Assembly (NCBI RefSeq): GCF_001598815.1
Contig: NZ_BCZQ01000028.1
Coordinates: 1-64,000, forward strand
Source of the DNA: Sphingopyxis terrae subsp. terrae NBRC 15098
Lineage (GTDB): Bacteria > Pseudomonadota > Alphaproteobacteria > Sphingomonadales > Sphingomonadaceae
Reading direction: 5' to 3'
Length of the DNA: 64,000 nt
Position 1 is the first letter of the stretch. Each line of letters begins with the position of its first letter. The position numbers were made by a program, and so were the translations under genes. The notes below the pieces were generated by a model that worked only from the letters and a program-made list of their open reading frames with translations, made no database searches and had not been told where the DNA came from. Shown here one piece after another: positions 1 through 9,810 of the stretch.

Positions 1-50
1 CCCCACCACCCTTCGGGCGGCCCCCCTCCCCATCGCTTAGCGACAGGGAG
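1..50. repeat. REP-like inverted repeat at the window edge
   Basis: The sequence forms an imperfect hairpin: CTCCC at 26-30 pairs with GGGAG at 46-50, and TCGCT at 33-37 pairs with AGCGA at 39-43. It resembles the C-rich/G-rich palindromes found elsewhere in this window (near 50.3 and 63.0 kb) but has a different core. It may lie downstream of a gene outside the window. Confidence 0.4.
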
Positions 51-69
51 GATATGGCGCCCCACTGCA

Positions 70-98
70 TTGACACAGCAATACGCTTTCGCTATGCC
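70..98 (+). promoter_or_regulatory. Sigma70-type promoter for the membrane protein at 140
   Basis: TTGACA at 70-75 is a perfect -35 box. It is followed by a 17-nt spacer and TATGCC at 93-98 as the -10. Transcription would start near 105, leaving a leader of about 35 nt with an AGAAGGA ribosome site before the ATG at 140. Confidence 0.6.
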
Positions 99-139
99 CT
101 GCATGGGGCAAGGGGATCGGTCTAAGAAGGACGACCCCG

Positions 140-1204
140 ATGTATAGCGAAAGCGACCTGCAAGCTGCGGTCGATGCAAAAGTTCTGACGCCGGAGGCGG
201 CCACCGCCTTTCGGACGCATATTGCATCGCTGCGCGACGCCCCCGGAGCGGATGAGGAATCCTTCCGGCTCATTACCGGTTTCAACGATATTTTCGTCAG
301 CATTGCCGCGGTGATCCTGCTGGTCGCCGTGGCGTGGATCGGCGAATCGATCCATCCGGCGCTCGCGGGGGTCTTCGTCGCCGGGTCGGCGTGGCTGCTC
401 GCCGAATATTTCACCCGCCGCCGCCGCATGGCGCTGCCCAGCATCCTGCTCGTCCTCGCCTTTTCAGGCGGCGTCGCCGCGACGATGATCGGCTTCCTCG
501 TCAAGCATGGCGAGGCAATCTTCGGCAATCATCTGAGCGAAACGACCGGCGCGCTGATCGCCAGCGTCATCGCCTTCGTCACCGCGGGCGCGACATGGCT
601 GCACTGGAGGCGGTTCATGGTACCCGTGACGATTGCCGCCGGCACCGCCGCGCTTGCCGCCACCGCGGTCGGGCTGATCCTCTCGGCCGTCGGAATGCCC
701 GATCCGTCGCAGACGCTGTTGATGGCACTGATCCTCGTCGCCGGTGTCGGCGTCTTTACGCTCGCCATGTGGTGGGACCGCAGCGATCGGACGCGCACGA
801 CGCGGCGCAGCGACGTTGCCTTCTGGCTTCACCTGCTCGCCGCGCCGATGATCGCGCACCCGGTGTTCCATCTGCTCGGCGTCACGAGCGGCGACAATAT
901 CACCAGCGGCGCCGCGGTGATGGTCGTGGGCATTTATATCGTCTTCGGGCTGATCGCGCTTGCGATCGATCGCCGCGCGCTACTCGTCTCGGCACTCGCC
1001 TATGTGCTGTTCGCAATGACCGAATTGTTCCGCACCTTCGGCGCGGTCGAACTAAACGTCGCGCTCACGGCCTTCGTCATCGGTTCGGCGCTGCTGATGC
1101 TGTCGGCCTTCTGGCAGAATGCCCGGGCGGTGGTTGTCGGCATGCTGCCGGCGGACGTGGCGAACCAGTTGCCCGCTACGATCCGTCCCCAACCAGCTTC
1201 ATAA
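140..1204 (+). CDS. Multi-pass inner-membrane protein of unknown function
   Basis: This 354-residue protein has a soluble N-terminal segment of about 45 residues followed by some nine or ten hydrophobic helices separated by short charged loops (RRRR near residue 95, DRSDRTRTTRR near 215). That suggests an integral inner-membrane protein. I see no catalytic motif and cannot assign a transporter family; it is broadly like DUF2157-type hypothetical membrane proteins. The start is supported by AGAAGGA upstream and a good promoter at 70-98. Its 3' end overlaps the convergent DUF2794 gene by 29 bp. Function is unknown. Confidence 0.8.
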   Translation: MYSESDLQAAVDAKVLTPEAATAFRTHIASLRDAPGADEESFRLITGFNDIFVSIAAVILLVAVAWIGESIHPALAGVFVAGSAWLLAEYFTRRRRMALPSILLVLAFSGGVAATMIGFLVKHGEAIFGNHLSETTGALIASVIAFVTAGATWLHWRRFMVPVTIAAGTAALAATAVGLILSAVGMPDPSQTLLMALILVAGVGVFTLAMWWDRSDRTRTTRRSDVAFWLHLLAAPMIAHPVFHLLGVTSGDNITSGAAVMVVGIYIVFGLIALAIDRRALLVSALAYVLFAMTELFRTFGAVELNVALTAFVIGSALLMLSAFWQNARAVVVGMLPADVANQLPATIRPQPAS

Positions 1205-1529
1205 GGTTGCGCTCGACGGGGGCGAGCACGTTAGAAAGCTCGTCCCCGCGCTTGAGCACTGCCCCGCCTTCGGAGACAAGGGCCCACATGCCCTGACGGC
1301 TCCGCAAGGCGGGGCGTTTTTCTATGCGATATTCGGGACGTTCGGCTGTGCGTCGAAAAGCCGAGAAGATCGCGACGTCGCGGTGGAAATCCATCGCATA
1401 GTCGCGCCACTTCCCCGCTGCGACCATGCGGCCATAGAGATCGAGGATGCGCATCAGCTCGTCGCGGTCGAAGCCGGTCTGTTGCGGCAATGCCCGCCCC
1501 GCATATGGAAGGGGCGTTACCGTCCCCAT
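1176..1529 (-). CDS. DUF2794 family protein
   Basis: This 117-residue soluble protein matches the alphaproteobacterial DUF2794 family: the core runs FDRDELMRILDLYGRMVAAGKWRDYAMDF and on to IEKRPALRSRQGMWAL. No biochemical role is established for the family. Its ATG overlaps the TGA of the upstream serine acetyltransferase gene by one base, so the two are probably translationally coupled. It ends inside the convergent membrane protein gene. Confidence 0.85.
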   Translation of the reverse strand: MGTVTPLPYAGRALPQQTGFDRDELMRILDLYGRMVAAGKWRDYAMDFHRDVAIFSAFRRTAERPEYRIEKRPALRSRQGMWALVSEGGAVLKRGDELSNVLAPVERNLMKLVGDGS

Positions 1530-2248
1530 CAGGCGCTTTTCCGGCCTCCCTTGCGGCGCGGCGCATCATCGCCCTCACCCGATGCGGCGCGCTCATCGAG
1601 CAGCGTCTTGAGCTGCTTCTGCAACACTTCGAGCTGACATTGCAGGATTTCGAGCTTCTGCGTCGCCGGGTCGAAGGCTTCATTGCACGGGGTGCCATAG
1701 GGCACGAAGTCGCGCGCATATTCGGTCGCGTCGAGCAAGGTCGACCGCGCCGGGATGCCCACCATCACCGCGCCTTCGGGCACATCCTTGGTCACCACCG
1801 CATTGGCGCCGACGCGCGCGCGCGAATTGACGATCACCGGGCCCAGAATTTGCGCGCCCGACCCGACGATCACATCGTCGCACAGCGTCGGGTGGCGCTT
1901 GCCGCCGATGCCGTTCGCGGGATCGGTGCCGCCCAGCGTCACGCCCTGATAGATGGATACATTGTCTCCGATCTCCGCGGTTTCGCCGATGACGACGCCA
2001 AAGCCATGATCGATAAACAGGTGGCGGCCGATCGTGGCGCCGGGATGGATGTCGATGCCGGTCAGCCAGCGCGACAGATGATTGACGAAGCGCGCGAGGA
2101 AGAACAGGTCAGCCTCGAACAACCAGTGGGCAATGCGGTGCATGCCGACGGCGAGCAGCCCCGGATAGAGCAGAATTTCCCAGCGCGAACGCGGCGCGGG
2201 ATCGCGCGCCTTGATCGAGTCCAGATAGGCGACGAGCCCGTTAAACAT
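1529..2248 (-). CDS. cysE: Serine O-acetyltransferase
   Basis: It makes O-acetylserine from serine and acetyl-CoA, the committed step of cysteine synthesis, in the cytoplasm. The 239-residue protein has the short alpha-helical N-terminus and the left-handed beta-helix of hexapeptide repeats (IDIHPGATIGRHLFIDHG, then IGETAEIGDNVSIYQGVTLGG and VGSGAQILGPVIV). It resembles the short epsC/NifP-like form rather than the E. coli enzyme. The C-terminal 50 residues form a probable coiled coil (ATQKLEILQCQLEVLQKQLK) with a basic tail. I chose the ATG at 2248 because GGGGA lies at the right distance and the family starts at MFNGL; an in-frame codon at 2338 would add a non-conserved extension. Confidence 0.9.
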   Translation of the reverse strand: MFNGLVAYLDSIKARDPAPRSRWEILLYPGLLAVGMHRIAHWLFEADLFFLARFVNHLSRWLTGIDIHPGATIGRHLFIDHGFGVVIGETAEIGDNVSIYQGVTLGGTDPANGIGGKRHPTLCDDVIVGSGAQILGPVIVNSRARVGANAVVTKDVPEGAVMVGIPARSTLLDATEYARDFVPYGTPCNEAFDPATQKLEILQCQLEVLQKQLKTLLDERAASGEGDDAPRRKGGRKSA

Positions 2249-2354
2249 CGCAATTTCCCCTGCGACCCTATCTCGTTTGCGCCAAGATAGAGGCTCGGGG
2301 GCGGCATTTCCACCCCCGCCACAACACTTTCCGGTCAAAGGCCGGTAAGGCCCG

Positions 2355-2987
2355 TCAAAGGCCAGTCAGGCCGATCCGGAAAAGCAGCAAGCCTTCGCTG
2401 CGCCAGCGCCGTTCGCCGCCACGTGCCGCAATGGCCGCCGACCAGCGATCGAGCATCAGCAGCGCCCTGCCGCCGAGCAATCCGGGCGGGGGGGCCGGCC
2501 GGTTACAGGCATCGCGAAAAAGCTGCGTCGCGGCGTCCGCCGCGTCCTGCTGCCCGGCCAGCCAGACCAGCCCCCATCGCGCACCGCCCGCGCCGCCCGA
2601 CAGCACGAACAGCGCCTCACCGAACGCTGCACCTGCCGCAGTCCGTGCGGCGGCGTCTTCGGCAAGCAGCACCGCCTCGGCGGCATCGACCAGCACCTCG
2701 AGCCCGTCCTGCCCCGCCCAGCTCTGCTGCAATTCGGCGAGCAGCGGCTCACCCTTCGGCAGCGCGGCGGGATCGGACGCAAGCAACCCCGCCATGTCGC
2801 GCCACCAGGCGAGCTTGATCTGGCCGATCATCGGCTCGCGCGCATCGGCCAGCAATTTGGTCAACCGCTCCGCGAGCGCCCACAGCGCCGCCAGCGCCTC
2901 GCGCCGCGCGCGCGGCACCGCAACCATCACGCGCGGGTCGCGAATGTCGGGATAGCCGTAGAGAATCGGCGAGGTTTCGGTCGTCAT
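2355..2987 (-). CDS. Squalene/phytoene synthase-like protein
   Basis: The 210-residue protein resembles the N-terminal half of trans-isoprenyl diphosphate synthases of the squalene/phytoene synthase superfamily (PRARREALAALWALAERL, then MIGQIKLAWWRDM). It is shorter than true CrtB or HpnC/D (about 280-300 residues) and lacks an obvious DxxxD aspartate pair, so it may be non-catalytic. Sphingomonads often carry such a divergent copy. The start at MTTETS fits the family; an alternative codon at 3017 adds ten residues. It ends about 105 bp from cysE and may be co-transcribed with it. Confidence 0.7.
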   Translation of the reverse strand: MTTETSPILYGYPDIRDPRVMVAVPRARREALAALWALAERLTKLLADAREPMIGQIKLAWWRDMAGLLASDPAALPKGEPLLAELQQSWAGQDGLEVLVDAAEAVLLAEDAAARTAAGAAFGEALFVLSGGAGGARWGLVWLAGQQDAADAATQLFRDACNRPAPPPGLLGGRALLMLDRWSAAIAARGGERRWRSEGLLLFRIGLTGL

Positions 2988-3024
2988 GCGATCGCGCGAT
3001 AGAACAGACGGCGCCAAATAAGAA

Positions 3025-3111
3025 CCGCTCGCCCTGAGCTTGTCGAAGGGCTGTTCTTCACTTCGTCGTTGCGAACGAAAAACGGTGCTTCGACAGGCTC
3101 AGCACGAGCGG
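3025..3111. repeat. REP-like inverted repeat with 24-nt arms
   Basis: The left arm at 3025-3048 and the right arm at 3088-3111 are reverse complements with three mismatches, around a 39-nt loop. The core reads CTTCGACAGGCTCAGCACGA, a motif common in dispersed repeats of sphingomonads and other proteobacteria. It lies between pdhB and the squalene synthase-like gene, in the only non-coding gap there, and could form a strong RNA hairpin after pdhB. Confidence 0.8.
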
Positions 3112-3132
3112 AGTTCGGGCAGGTTCGGGATG

Positions 3133-4503
3133 TCAGCCGCGATTGCAAACCGTCTTCGCCGCCGCGATCACGCGCGGGACATCGACCAGCGCCGCCTTTT
3201 CAAGATTGGCAGCATAGGGCAGCGGAACGTCCTCGTCGGTCACGCGCAACACCGGCGCGTCGAGATCGTCGAAGCCCTGTTCCATCGCCACCATCGCAAG
3301 TTCGCTGGCGATCGAGCAGGTCGGCCAGCCTTCCTCGACAACGATCATGCGGTTCGTCTTCTTGAGGCTGGCGAGCACGGTTTCGGTGTCGAGCGGACGC
3401 AGCGTGCGCAGGTCGATCACCTCGGCCTCGATCCCCTCACCGGCCAGCGCGTCGGCGGCCTCGAGCGCAAGCCCGACGCCGATCGAATAGCTGACGATGG
3501 TGACGTCGGTCCCGGCGCGCATGATCCGCGCCTTTCCGATCGGCAGGACATAATCCTCGACGTCGGGAAGCTCGAAGCTGCGGCCGTAAAGGAGTTCGTT
3601 TTCAAGGAACACCACCGGGTCTTCGCTGCGGATCGCCGCCTTGAGCAGCCCCTTGGCGTCGGCGGCGTCATAGGGCGAGATCACGATCAGGCCGGGAACG
3701 CTGGCATACCAGGGCGCATAATTCTGGCTGTGCTGCGCCCCGACACGGCTCGCCGCGCCATTGGGGCCGCGGAAGACGATCGGACAGCGCATCTGGCCGC
3801 CCGACATATAATTGGTCTTGGCCGCCGAGTTGATGATGTGGTCGATCGCCTGCATCGCGAAGTTGAAGGTCATGAATTCGATGACCGGCTTCAGCCCGCC
3901 CATCGCCGCGCCGGCGCCAAGGCCCGCAAAGCCATATTCGGTGATCGGCGTATCGATCACGCGGCGCGGGCCGAATTCGTCGAGCAGACCCTGCGTCACC
4001 TTGTAGGCGCCCTGATATTCGGCGACTTCCTCGCCCATCACGAAGATGCGGTCGTCGGCGCGCATTTCCTCCGCCATCGCATCGCGCAGCGCCTCGCGAA
4101 CGGTCAGCTTGACCATCGCCGTGCCCGTGGGGATCGACGGATCGGCGGCGCGCATGGCCGGCGCCGGCTTTTCGGCCGCCGGAGCGGGAGTGGCGGCCGG
4201 AGCCGGAGCCTCGGTGGGTGCCGGAGCGGCGGCAGGCGCGGGCGCCGGAGCCGCCTCTTCGCCCTCGCCCGAAATCGTCGCGATCACGGTGCCGACCTTC
4301 ACATTGTCGGTCCCTTCGGGAACCAGGATCTGCGCGATCGTGCCTTCGTCGATCGCTTCAAATTCCATCGTCGCCTTGTCGGTTTCGATCTCGGCGAGAA
4401 TATCGCCCGATTTGACCGCGTCGCCTTCCTTGACGAGCCACTTGGCGAGCGTGCCTTCTTCCATCGTCGGCGACAGCGCCGGCATCTTCAATTCGATGGC
4501 CAT
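3133..4503 (-). CDS. pdhB: Pyruvate dehydrogenase E1 beta subunit with N-terminal lipoyl domain
   Basis: With PdhA it forms the E1 component that decarboxylates pyruvate on thiamine diphosphate and reductively acetylates lipoate. The 456-residue protein begins with a biotinyl/lipoyl domain (residues 1-80; lipoyl-lysine K43 in [11 protein letters not shown]). An Ala/Pro-rich hinge (about 85-130) and the transketolase-like E1-beta domain (about 140-456) follow. A lipoyl domain fused to E1 beta is typical of alphaproteobacteria. The ATG at 4503 begins one base after the pdhA stop. No E2 gene is in the window, as the next feature downstream is a REP-like repeat. Confidence 0.97.
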   Translation of the reverse strand: MAIELKMPALSPTMEEGTLAKWLVKEGDAVKSGDILAEIETDKATMEFEAIDEGTIAQILVPEGTDNVKVGTVIATISGEGEEAAPAPAPAAAPAPTEAPAPAATPAPAAEKPAPAMRAADPSIPTGTAMVKLTVREALRDAMAEEMRADDRIFVMGEEVAEYQGAYKVTQGLLDEFGPRRVIDTPITEYGFAGLGAGAAMGGLKPVIEFMTFNFAMQAIDHIINSAAKTNYMSGGQMRCPIVFRGPNGAASRVGAQHSQNYAPWYASVPGLIVISPYDAADAKGLLKAAIRSEDPVVFLENELLYGRSFELPDVEDYVLPIGKARIMRAGTDVTIVSYSIGVGLALEAADALAGEGIEAEVIDLRTLRPLDTETVLASLKKTNRMIVVEEGWPTCSIASELAMVAMEQGFDDLDAPVLRVTDEDVPLPYAANLEKAALVDVPRVIAAAKTVCNRG

Positions 4504-4504
4504 C

Positions 4505-5575
4505 TCAATATTGCTCCACCAGCACGTCGGTATAAAGTTCGGACGGATCGGGTTCGGGCGCGCTTTCGGCGAAGTCGGCCGATTCCGCGACAACCGCGCG
4601 GATTTCCTTGTCGATGTCCTTGATGCGATCCTCGCCGATGCCGGCGTCGATCATCGCCTTTTTCAGATGCTCGATCGCGTCGCTCTTGTCGCGCACCGCC
4701 TGCACTTCCTCGCGGCTGCGATATTTGGCGGGGTCCGACATCGAATGGCCGCGATAGCGATAGGTCTTGAGTTCGAGCAGGATCGGTCCCTTGCCCGCGC
4801 GCACCCATTCGAGCGCCGCCTCGGCCGCGCCGCGCACCGCGAGCACGTCCATGCCATCGACCTGCATACCGGGAATGCGGAAGCTTTCGCCGCGGCGATA
4901 GAGTTGGTCCTCGGCCGACGAACGGTTGACGCTGGTGCCCATGGCATATTGGTTATTCTCGATCACGAAGATGATCGGCAGCTTCCACAGCTCGGCCATG
5001 TTGAAGCTTTCGTACACCTGGCCCTGGTTAGCGGCGCCGTCGCCGAAATAGGCCATCGCAACGCCGCCGTCCCCGCGATATTTGTGCGCGAAGGCAAGCC
5101 CGGTGCCCAGCGCGACCTGCGCGCCGACGATGCCGTGTCCGCCGTAGAATTTATGCTCGACGCTGAACATGTGCATCGAGCCGCCCTTGCCCTTCGAGAT
5201 GCCGGCCGCGCGCCCGGTCAGTTCGGCCATGATGACTTTCGGATCGATGCCATAGGCGAGCATATGGCCATGATCGCGATAGCCGGTGATCACGCTGTCC
5301 TTGTCGCCGTCGAGCGCCGACTGCAGACCGACCGCCACGGCTTCCTGCCCTATATAAAGGTGGCAAAAGCCGCCGATCAGGCCGAGGCCGTAAAGCTGGC
5401 CCGCCTTTTCCTCGAAGCGGCGGATGAGCAGCATCTCGCGATAGAATTTCTCGAGCTCTTCGGGCGTCGCCGCATAGGGGACGGGCTCGCGCGGGGTTTC
5501 GCGATTGCTCGCGGCAGCTGGGGTGGATGCAGTCTTTTTTGGCGCGGCAGTCTTGCGCGCGGGTGCTTTTGCCAA
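4505..5575 (-). CDS. pdhA: Pyruvate dehydrogenase E1 alpha subunit
   Basis: This is the thiamine-diphosphate-binding half of pyruvate dehydrogenase E1. The 356-residue protein shows the ThDP motif from GDG (178-180) to NN (207-208), and the phosphorylation-loop-like segment [11 protein letters not shown]. The first 30 residues are a Lys/Ala-rich extension. The start is a TTG at 5575, supported by AAAGGA seven bases upstream; no ATG lies near. A promoter candidate sits 38-67 bp upstream. It is co-transcribed with pdhB (1-nt gap), and the upstream neighbours eno and the ftsB-like gene run in the same direction. Confidence 0.96.
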   Translation of the reverse strand: MAKAPARKTAAPKKTASTPAAASNRETPREPVPYAATPEELEKFYREMLLIRRFEEKAGQLYGLGLIGGFCHLYIGQEAVAVGLQSALDGDKDSVITGYRDHGHMLAYGIDPKVIMAELTGRAAGISKGKGGSMHMFSVEHKFYGGHGIVGAQVALGTGLAFAHKYRGDGGVAMAYFGDGAANQGQVYESFNMAELWKLPIIFVIENNQYAMGTSVNRSSAEDQLYRRGESFRIPGMQVDGMDVLAVRGAAEAALEWVRAGKGPILLELKTYRYRGHSMSDPAKYRSREEVQAVRDKSDAIEHLKKAMIDAGIGEDRIKDIDKEIRAVVAESADFAESAPEPDPSELYTDVLVEQY

Positions 5576-5612
5576 GGCGATATCCTTTGCGTTTGGCCGT
5601 TACGGCAAGGCC

Positions 5613-5642
5613 CCTATAGGAGAGCGACGCCCCGCTTGGCAA
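5613..5642 (-). promoter_or_regulatory. Promoter candidate for pdhAB
   Basis: Reading the minus strand, TTGCCA (5642-5637) is followed by an 18-nt spacer and TATAGG (5618-5613). The predicted start near 5606 gives a leader of about 30 nt before the TTG start of pdhA. Confidence 0.5.
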
Positions 5643-5704
5643 CGCCCCGCGGGCATGGCGCGACTGCGTGGCTACCTATGCATTTATCGGCGGGAAAGCG
5701 CCGG

Positions 5705-6064
5705 TCAGCGCTGGCCGTCGGCCTTGGGCGCGGGGGCCGCGGGCTTTTCCGCGGGGTCCATCGGAATGGCGATCTCGTCGGGGTGCATCACGCCCAGCTT
5801 TTCGCGAACATATTCGTCGGCCAGATCGGGATCGACGCGCTGTCGCCCGAGCAGGTTCACCCGGTTCTGCAGCTCGTTCTGCTTCTTGGTGAGCTCGGAC
5901 AGGATGACGCGCTTCTTTTCGACCGACTGGCCGTAATCGCCCCACGCATAAAGGCCGGTGGGCCCGAAAATGATATAGCCGATCATCGCCAGCACCGCGA
6001 TCAGCGCCACCGTCGGCCCGACCGCCCGGCTTATCGATTTACGGAATTTGTGGCGCTGCGTCAT
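5705..6064 (-). CDS. ftsB: FtsB/DivIC-like septum formation initiator
   Basis: This small bitopic membrane protein of the division machinery is expected to pair with FtsL and FtsQ. The 119-residue sequence has a basic cytoplasmic N-terminus (MTQRHKFRKSISR), one transmembrane helix (about residues 17-36), a periplasmic coiled coil (VEKKRVILSELTKKQNELQ) and the conserved PDLADEYVREKLGVMHPDE region. The Ala/Pro tail is variable. Placement between eno and pdhA is common in alphaproteobacteria. I chose the ATG at 6064 because MTQRHKF matches the family; 6100 would add 12 residues. Confidence 0.88.
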   Translation of the reverse strand: MTQRHKFRKSISRAVGPTVALIAVLAMIGYIIFGPTGLYAWGDYGQSVEKKRVILSELTKKQNELQNRVNLLGRQRVDPDLADEYVREKLGVMHPDEIAIPMDPAEKPAAPAPKADGQR

Positions 6065-6117
6065 TTCGGTTCTTGAATCAGAGTTGATTCGCGGCGTCAA
6101 GGCGGCATCGCCGCATT

Positions 6118-6162
6118 CGCGTCGTCCCGGCGCGCCATCCCAACAAAAATCGGGACGACGCG
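6118..6162. terminator. Perfect 12-bp hairpin downstream of eno
   Basis: Perfect 12-bp arms (6118-6129 and 6151-6162, CGCGTCGTCCCG and its complement) enclose a 21-nt loop between eno and ftsB. No T tract follows on the minus strand, so it is more likely an RNA-stabilising or attenuating structure, or a REP remnant, than a classical terminator. Confidence 0.45.
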
Positions 6163-6187
6163 TGACTGGTGACTGATCGGGCTCCCT

Positions 6188-7579
<1,392 letters not shown>

Positions 7580-7678
7580 CTATGGAACCAAATCGCCGCG
7601 CTTGCTATATAGATTGAGGTAGGACCGCGGACGGCGCGACGCGTGCGCGCCCCCAACAAGAATGAAGAGGACGATGTG

Positions 7679-8218
7679 ATGGCCAAAGCCGCTACTCCCG
7701 CGACCAAGAAGGCAGCTCCCCGCCCCAAGGCACCCGCAAAGCCCGCCGCCACCAAGGCAGCGCCGGCCGCGAAGGCGAAGGCGGCGGCAAAGGATCATCC
7801 GATCCGCGACCAGCTCGCCGTGACCCGCGACACGATCAAGGCCGAAGCGTCGAAGAAGGCCGCATCGATCAAGGAAGATGCGACGAGCTTTGCCAATCAG
7901 GCATCGGCAAAGGCGCGCGAAGCCGCGACCAAGGGCAAGGACAAGGCGGCCGAAACCGTCGGCAGCCTCGCCAAGATGCTCGAGGATAGCGCAGACACGG
8001 TGGATTCGAAATTCGGCAAGCAATATGGCGATTATGCCCGCTCCGCCGCGACCACGGTGGCCGGCCTTGCCTCGTCCCTCGATCAGAAGGATCTCGACGA
8101 ACTGGCGGGTGCGACCCGCGATTTCGTCAAGAAGAGCCCGGCGGTCGCGGTTGGTGCGGCGGCGGTGATCGGCTTCGTGCTGGCCCGTATGCTCAAGGGC
8201 GGGTCGAGCAACGACTGA
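7679..8218 (+). CDS. ElaB/YqjD-like membrane-anchored protein with Lys/Ala-rich head
   Basis: The 179-residue protein starts with about 40 residues of Lys/Ala/Pro repeats resembling a histone H1 tail. An amphipathic Ala/Lys/Glu-rich helix (about 45-110) follows, and a single C-terminal transmembrane helix (AVAVGAAAVIGFVLARML) ends in a short positive tail. This is the DUF883/ElaB-YqjD layout; the E. coli relatives are stationary-phase inner-membrane proteins that bind ribosomes or DNA. The ATG at 7679 has GAAGAGGA upstream. It heads a set of four tightly packed small genes. Confidence 0.7.
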   Translation: MAKAATPATKKAAPRPKAPAKPAATKAAPAAKAKAAAKDHPIRDQLAVTRDTIKAEASKKAASIKEDATSFANQASAKAREAATKGKDKAAETVGSLAKMLEDSADTVDSKFGKQYGDYARSAATTVAGLASSLDQKDLDELAGATRDFVKKSPAVAVGAAAVIGFVLARMLKGGSSND

Positions 8219-8225
8219 TCGCCCC

Positions 8226-8690
8226 TTGCCCGCACAGAAACCGACCCCTCCACCGACCTCTGCATCGGCGTCCGATCCGCACGGCTTCGGGGGCGTCAGC
8301 CACGGCTATGCGCCCGACGGGCCGCCCAGCACGCCGCCGCCGGTACCGCTCGAAGATATCGTCCGCGATCTCGTCGACGATGCCAAGCAGACGGTGCAGG
8401 CCGAACTGGCGCTTCTCGAAGCGCGCGGTGCGCTGGCCTCGCACGGGGTCAAATGGGCGTCGGCGTGGGGCTTCGTCGCGGCCTGCGCGCTGCTCGTGGC
8501 GTTGCTCGCGGTTGCCTTCGGCGCGATCCTGGTGCTCGCGCCGCACGTCGGCCCGCTGCTCGCGACGCTGATCGTGGTCGCGGCGCTCATCGGGCTCGCG
8601 GGCTTCGCCGGCTGGCGCGCGAAGCGCAGTGCGGGCGATGTGAAGCTTGCCCTGCGCAGCGACCTGTCACCGCAAGGGAGTGACGACTGA
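8226..8690 (+). CDS. Holin-X/DUF1469-like inner-membrane protein
   Basis: The 154-residue protein has a Pro-rich N-terminus, the amphipathic helix PLEDIVRDLVDDAKQTVQAE typical of the family, two adjacent transmembrane helices (about residues 78-104 and 108-128) and a basic cytoplasmic tail. The Pfam label 'putative Actinobacterial Holin-X, holin superfamily III' is historical; nothing here points to a phage. The start is a TTG eight bases after the previous stop, and no ATG is available. Its TGA overlaps the next ATG, so the pair is translationally coupled. Confidence 0.75.
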   Translation: MPAQKPTPPPTSASASDPHGFGGVSHGYAPDGPPSTPPPVPLEDIVRDLVDDAKQTVQAELALLEARGALASHGVKWASAWGFVAACALLVALLAVAFGAILVLAPHVGPLLATLIVVAALIGLAGFAGWRAKRSAGDVKLALRSDLSPQGSDD

Positions 8691-9076
8691 TGTCCGCCGC
8701 CCGCAACCGCCTCGTCAACGCGCTGCGCCGGTCGATGCTGCAGCGCACGGCCTTGCGGCGTCAGGCCGACACGGCGCGCGCCGCCTTCAAACCGAGTGCG
8801 CTCATCGATCGCGGCAAATATCGCTTGCAGGCAAAGGTCGACGACACCGCGCAGGCGGTCCGCGATGAATTTCGCAGCAACCGCCTGCCGATCGCGCTGG
8901 CCGCGGTCGCCGGTACTCTGTGGCTCCTGCGCGAGCCGATCAAGGAGCATGCCCCCCGCCTCGCGCGGCGCATCCAGAATGTGGCGAGCGATCTTGCCGA
9001 CCGGCTGCGTCCCGCTACCGCGGACGCGGTCGAAGATATCGAACAAATGGAGGAAGACGATGAAGCCCTTCGGTGA
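8690..9076 (+). CDS. Small membrane protein of the ElaB-like cluster
   Basis: This 128-residue protein has a basic N-terminal half (RNRLVNALRRSMLQRTALRR), a predicted amphipathic helix and a short hydrophobic stretch (LPIALAAVAGTLWLL) near residues 67-81. An acidic tail (EDIEQMEEDDEALR) follows. The layout resembles DUF3618-type partners of Holin-X proteins, but I cannot assign a family firmly. The start codon overlaps the preceding stop, and its own 3' end overlaps the next gene by 17 bp. Confidence 0.7.
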   Translation: MSAARNRLVNALRRSMLQRTALRRQADTARAAFKPSALIDRGKYRLQAKVDDTAQAVRDEFRSNRLPIALAAVAGTLWLLREPIKEHAPRLARRIQNVASDLADRLRPATADAVEDIEQMEEDDEALR

Positions 9077-9446
9077 AACCGCCCGCGACGCGCAAGCAAA
9101 AGCGAGTGAACTTGCGGAGAAAACCGCGGAAAATGCGCGTGCTACCGCCGAGGCGGCCAAGGCGCGCATCCAGGAAGGCTATGGCCGCGCCCGCGCCGCG
9201 ACCAGCGACATCGCAGACCGCACCCGCGCTGCGTCGAGCGAGTTGGCCGCAAAGGGACGCGAACGGGCCGACGCCGCGCGCGAAGCCGCCGGTCACGCCT
9301 ATGAAAAGGGCAAGGCGCAGGCGACCCGTGCCAACGGCAAGCTCAAGGACATCGCGAAGGACCAGCCGCTGACGCTGCTCGCCGGTGCCGCCGCGATCGG
9401 CGCGCTGCTCGGTTCGCTGCTTCCGAAGGGTCGCAAATCCGACTAA
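9060..9446 (+). CDS. DUF883-like tail-anchored amphipathic protein
   Basis: The 128-residue protein consists of Ala/Glu/Lys/Arg 11-mer-like helical repeats (AEKTAENARATAEAAKARIQ and similar), reminiscent of late-embryogenesis-abundant proteins. It ends in the hydrophobic anchor LTLLAGAAAIGALLGSLLP and a basic tail. It is a second member of the same general class as the gene at 7679. The ATG at 9060 has GGAGGAAG upstream, inside the previous gene. The cluster of four probably forms one transcript that responds to envelope or stationary-phase stress (inference). Confidence 0.75.
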   Translation: MKPFGETARDAQAKASELAEKTAENARATAEAAKARIQEGYGRARAATSDIADRTRAASSELAAKGRERADAAREAAGHAYEKGKAQATRANGKLKDIAKDQPLTLLAGAAAIGALLGSLLPKGRKSD

Positions 9447-9539
9447 AGCCTATGCAGGGCCTACTTGCCCGGACGGCGCGGTGCTGTTAGGGGCCTCGGC
9501 CTCTCCCTTCCCCACGCCGTAGCGGCAAGGAACCTGAAA

Positions 9540-9755
9540 ATGAGCAAACTGCATCTGGTGTTCGGCGGGCGCGTCAGCGATCCGCAGGGCCTCGATTTCG
9601 TCGACCTGTCGAACCTCGACGTCGTGGGCCTGTTTCCCGATTACAAGTCGGCCGAAAAGGCATGGCGCGCCGCCGCGCAGCGCACGGTCGACGATGCCGA
9701 GATGAAATATGTCGTCGTCCACCTGCACAAGCTCTTGCAGCCCGACGCGGCATAA
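9540..9755 (+). CDS. DUF4170 family protein
   Basis: The 71-residue protein starts MSKLHLVFGGRVSDPQG and carries the aromatic motif VGLFPDYKSAEKAWRAAAQ that characterises DUF4170. This small alphaproteobacterial family has no known function. The ATG at 9540 follows AAGGAACC. It is convergent with the complex I accessory gene, with only 55 bp between stops. Confidence 0.85.
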   Translation: MSKLHLVFGGRVSDPQGLDFVDLSNLDVVGLFPDYKSAEKAWRAAAQRTVDDAEMKYVVVHLHKLLQPDAA

Positions 9756-9810
9756 GCGCCGACAGGCGAATGGCCCGCGTCGCCCCCGCAAACCCGGGGA
9801 CGACGACCGA

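Noticed and set aside
37-528. Minus-strand frame at the start of the window
   Set aside because: It overlaps the promoter and 5' part of the well-supported membrane protein gene and is Arg/Ser/Ala-rich like other shadows.
3040-4623. Plus-strand frame opposite pdhB
   Set aside because: Antisense to a fully convincing pdhB; no start signal and no recognisable domain.
8226-8690. Holin-family label taken as a sign of a prophage
   Set aside because: No lysin, integrase, capsid or terminase genes are near. Holin-X proteins are widespread chromosomal membrane proteins.
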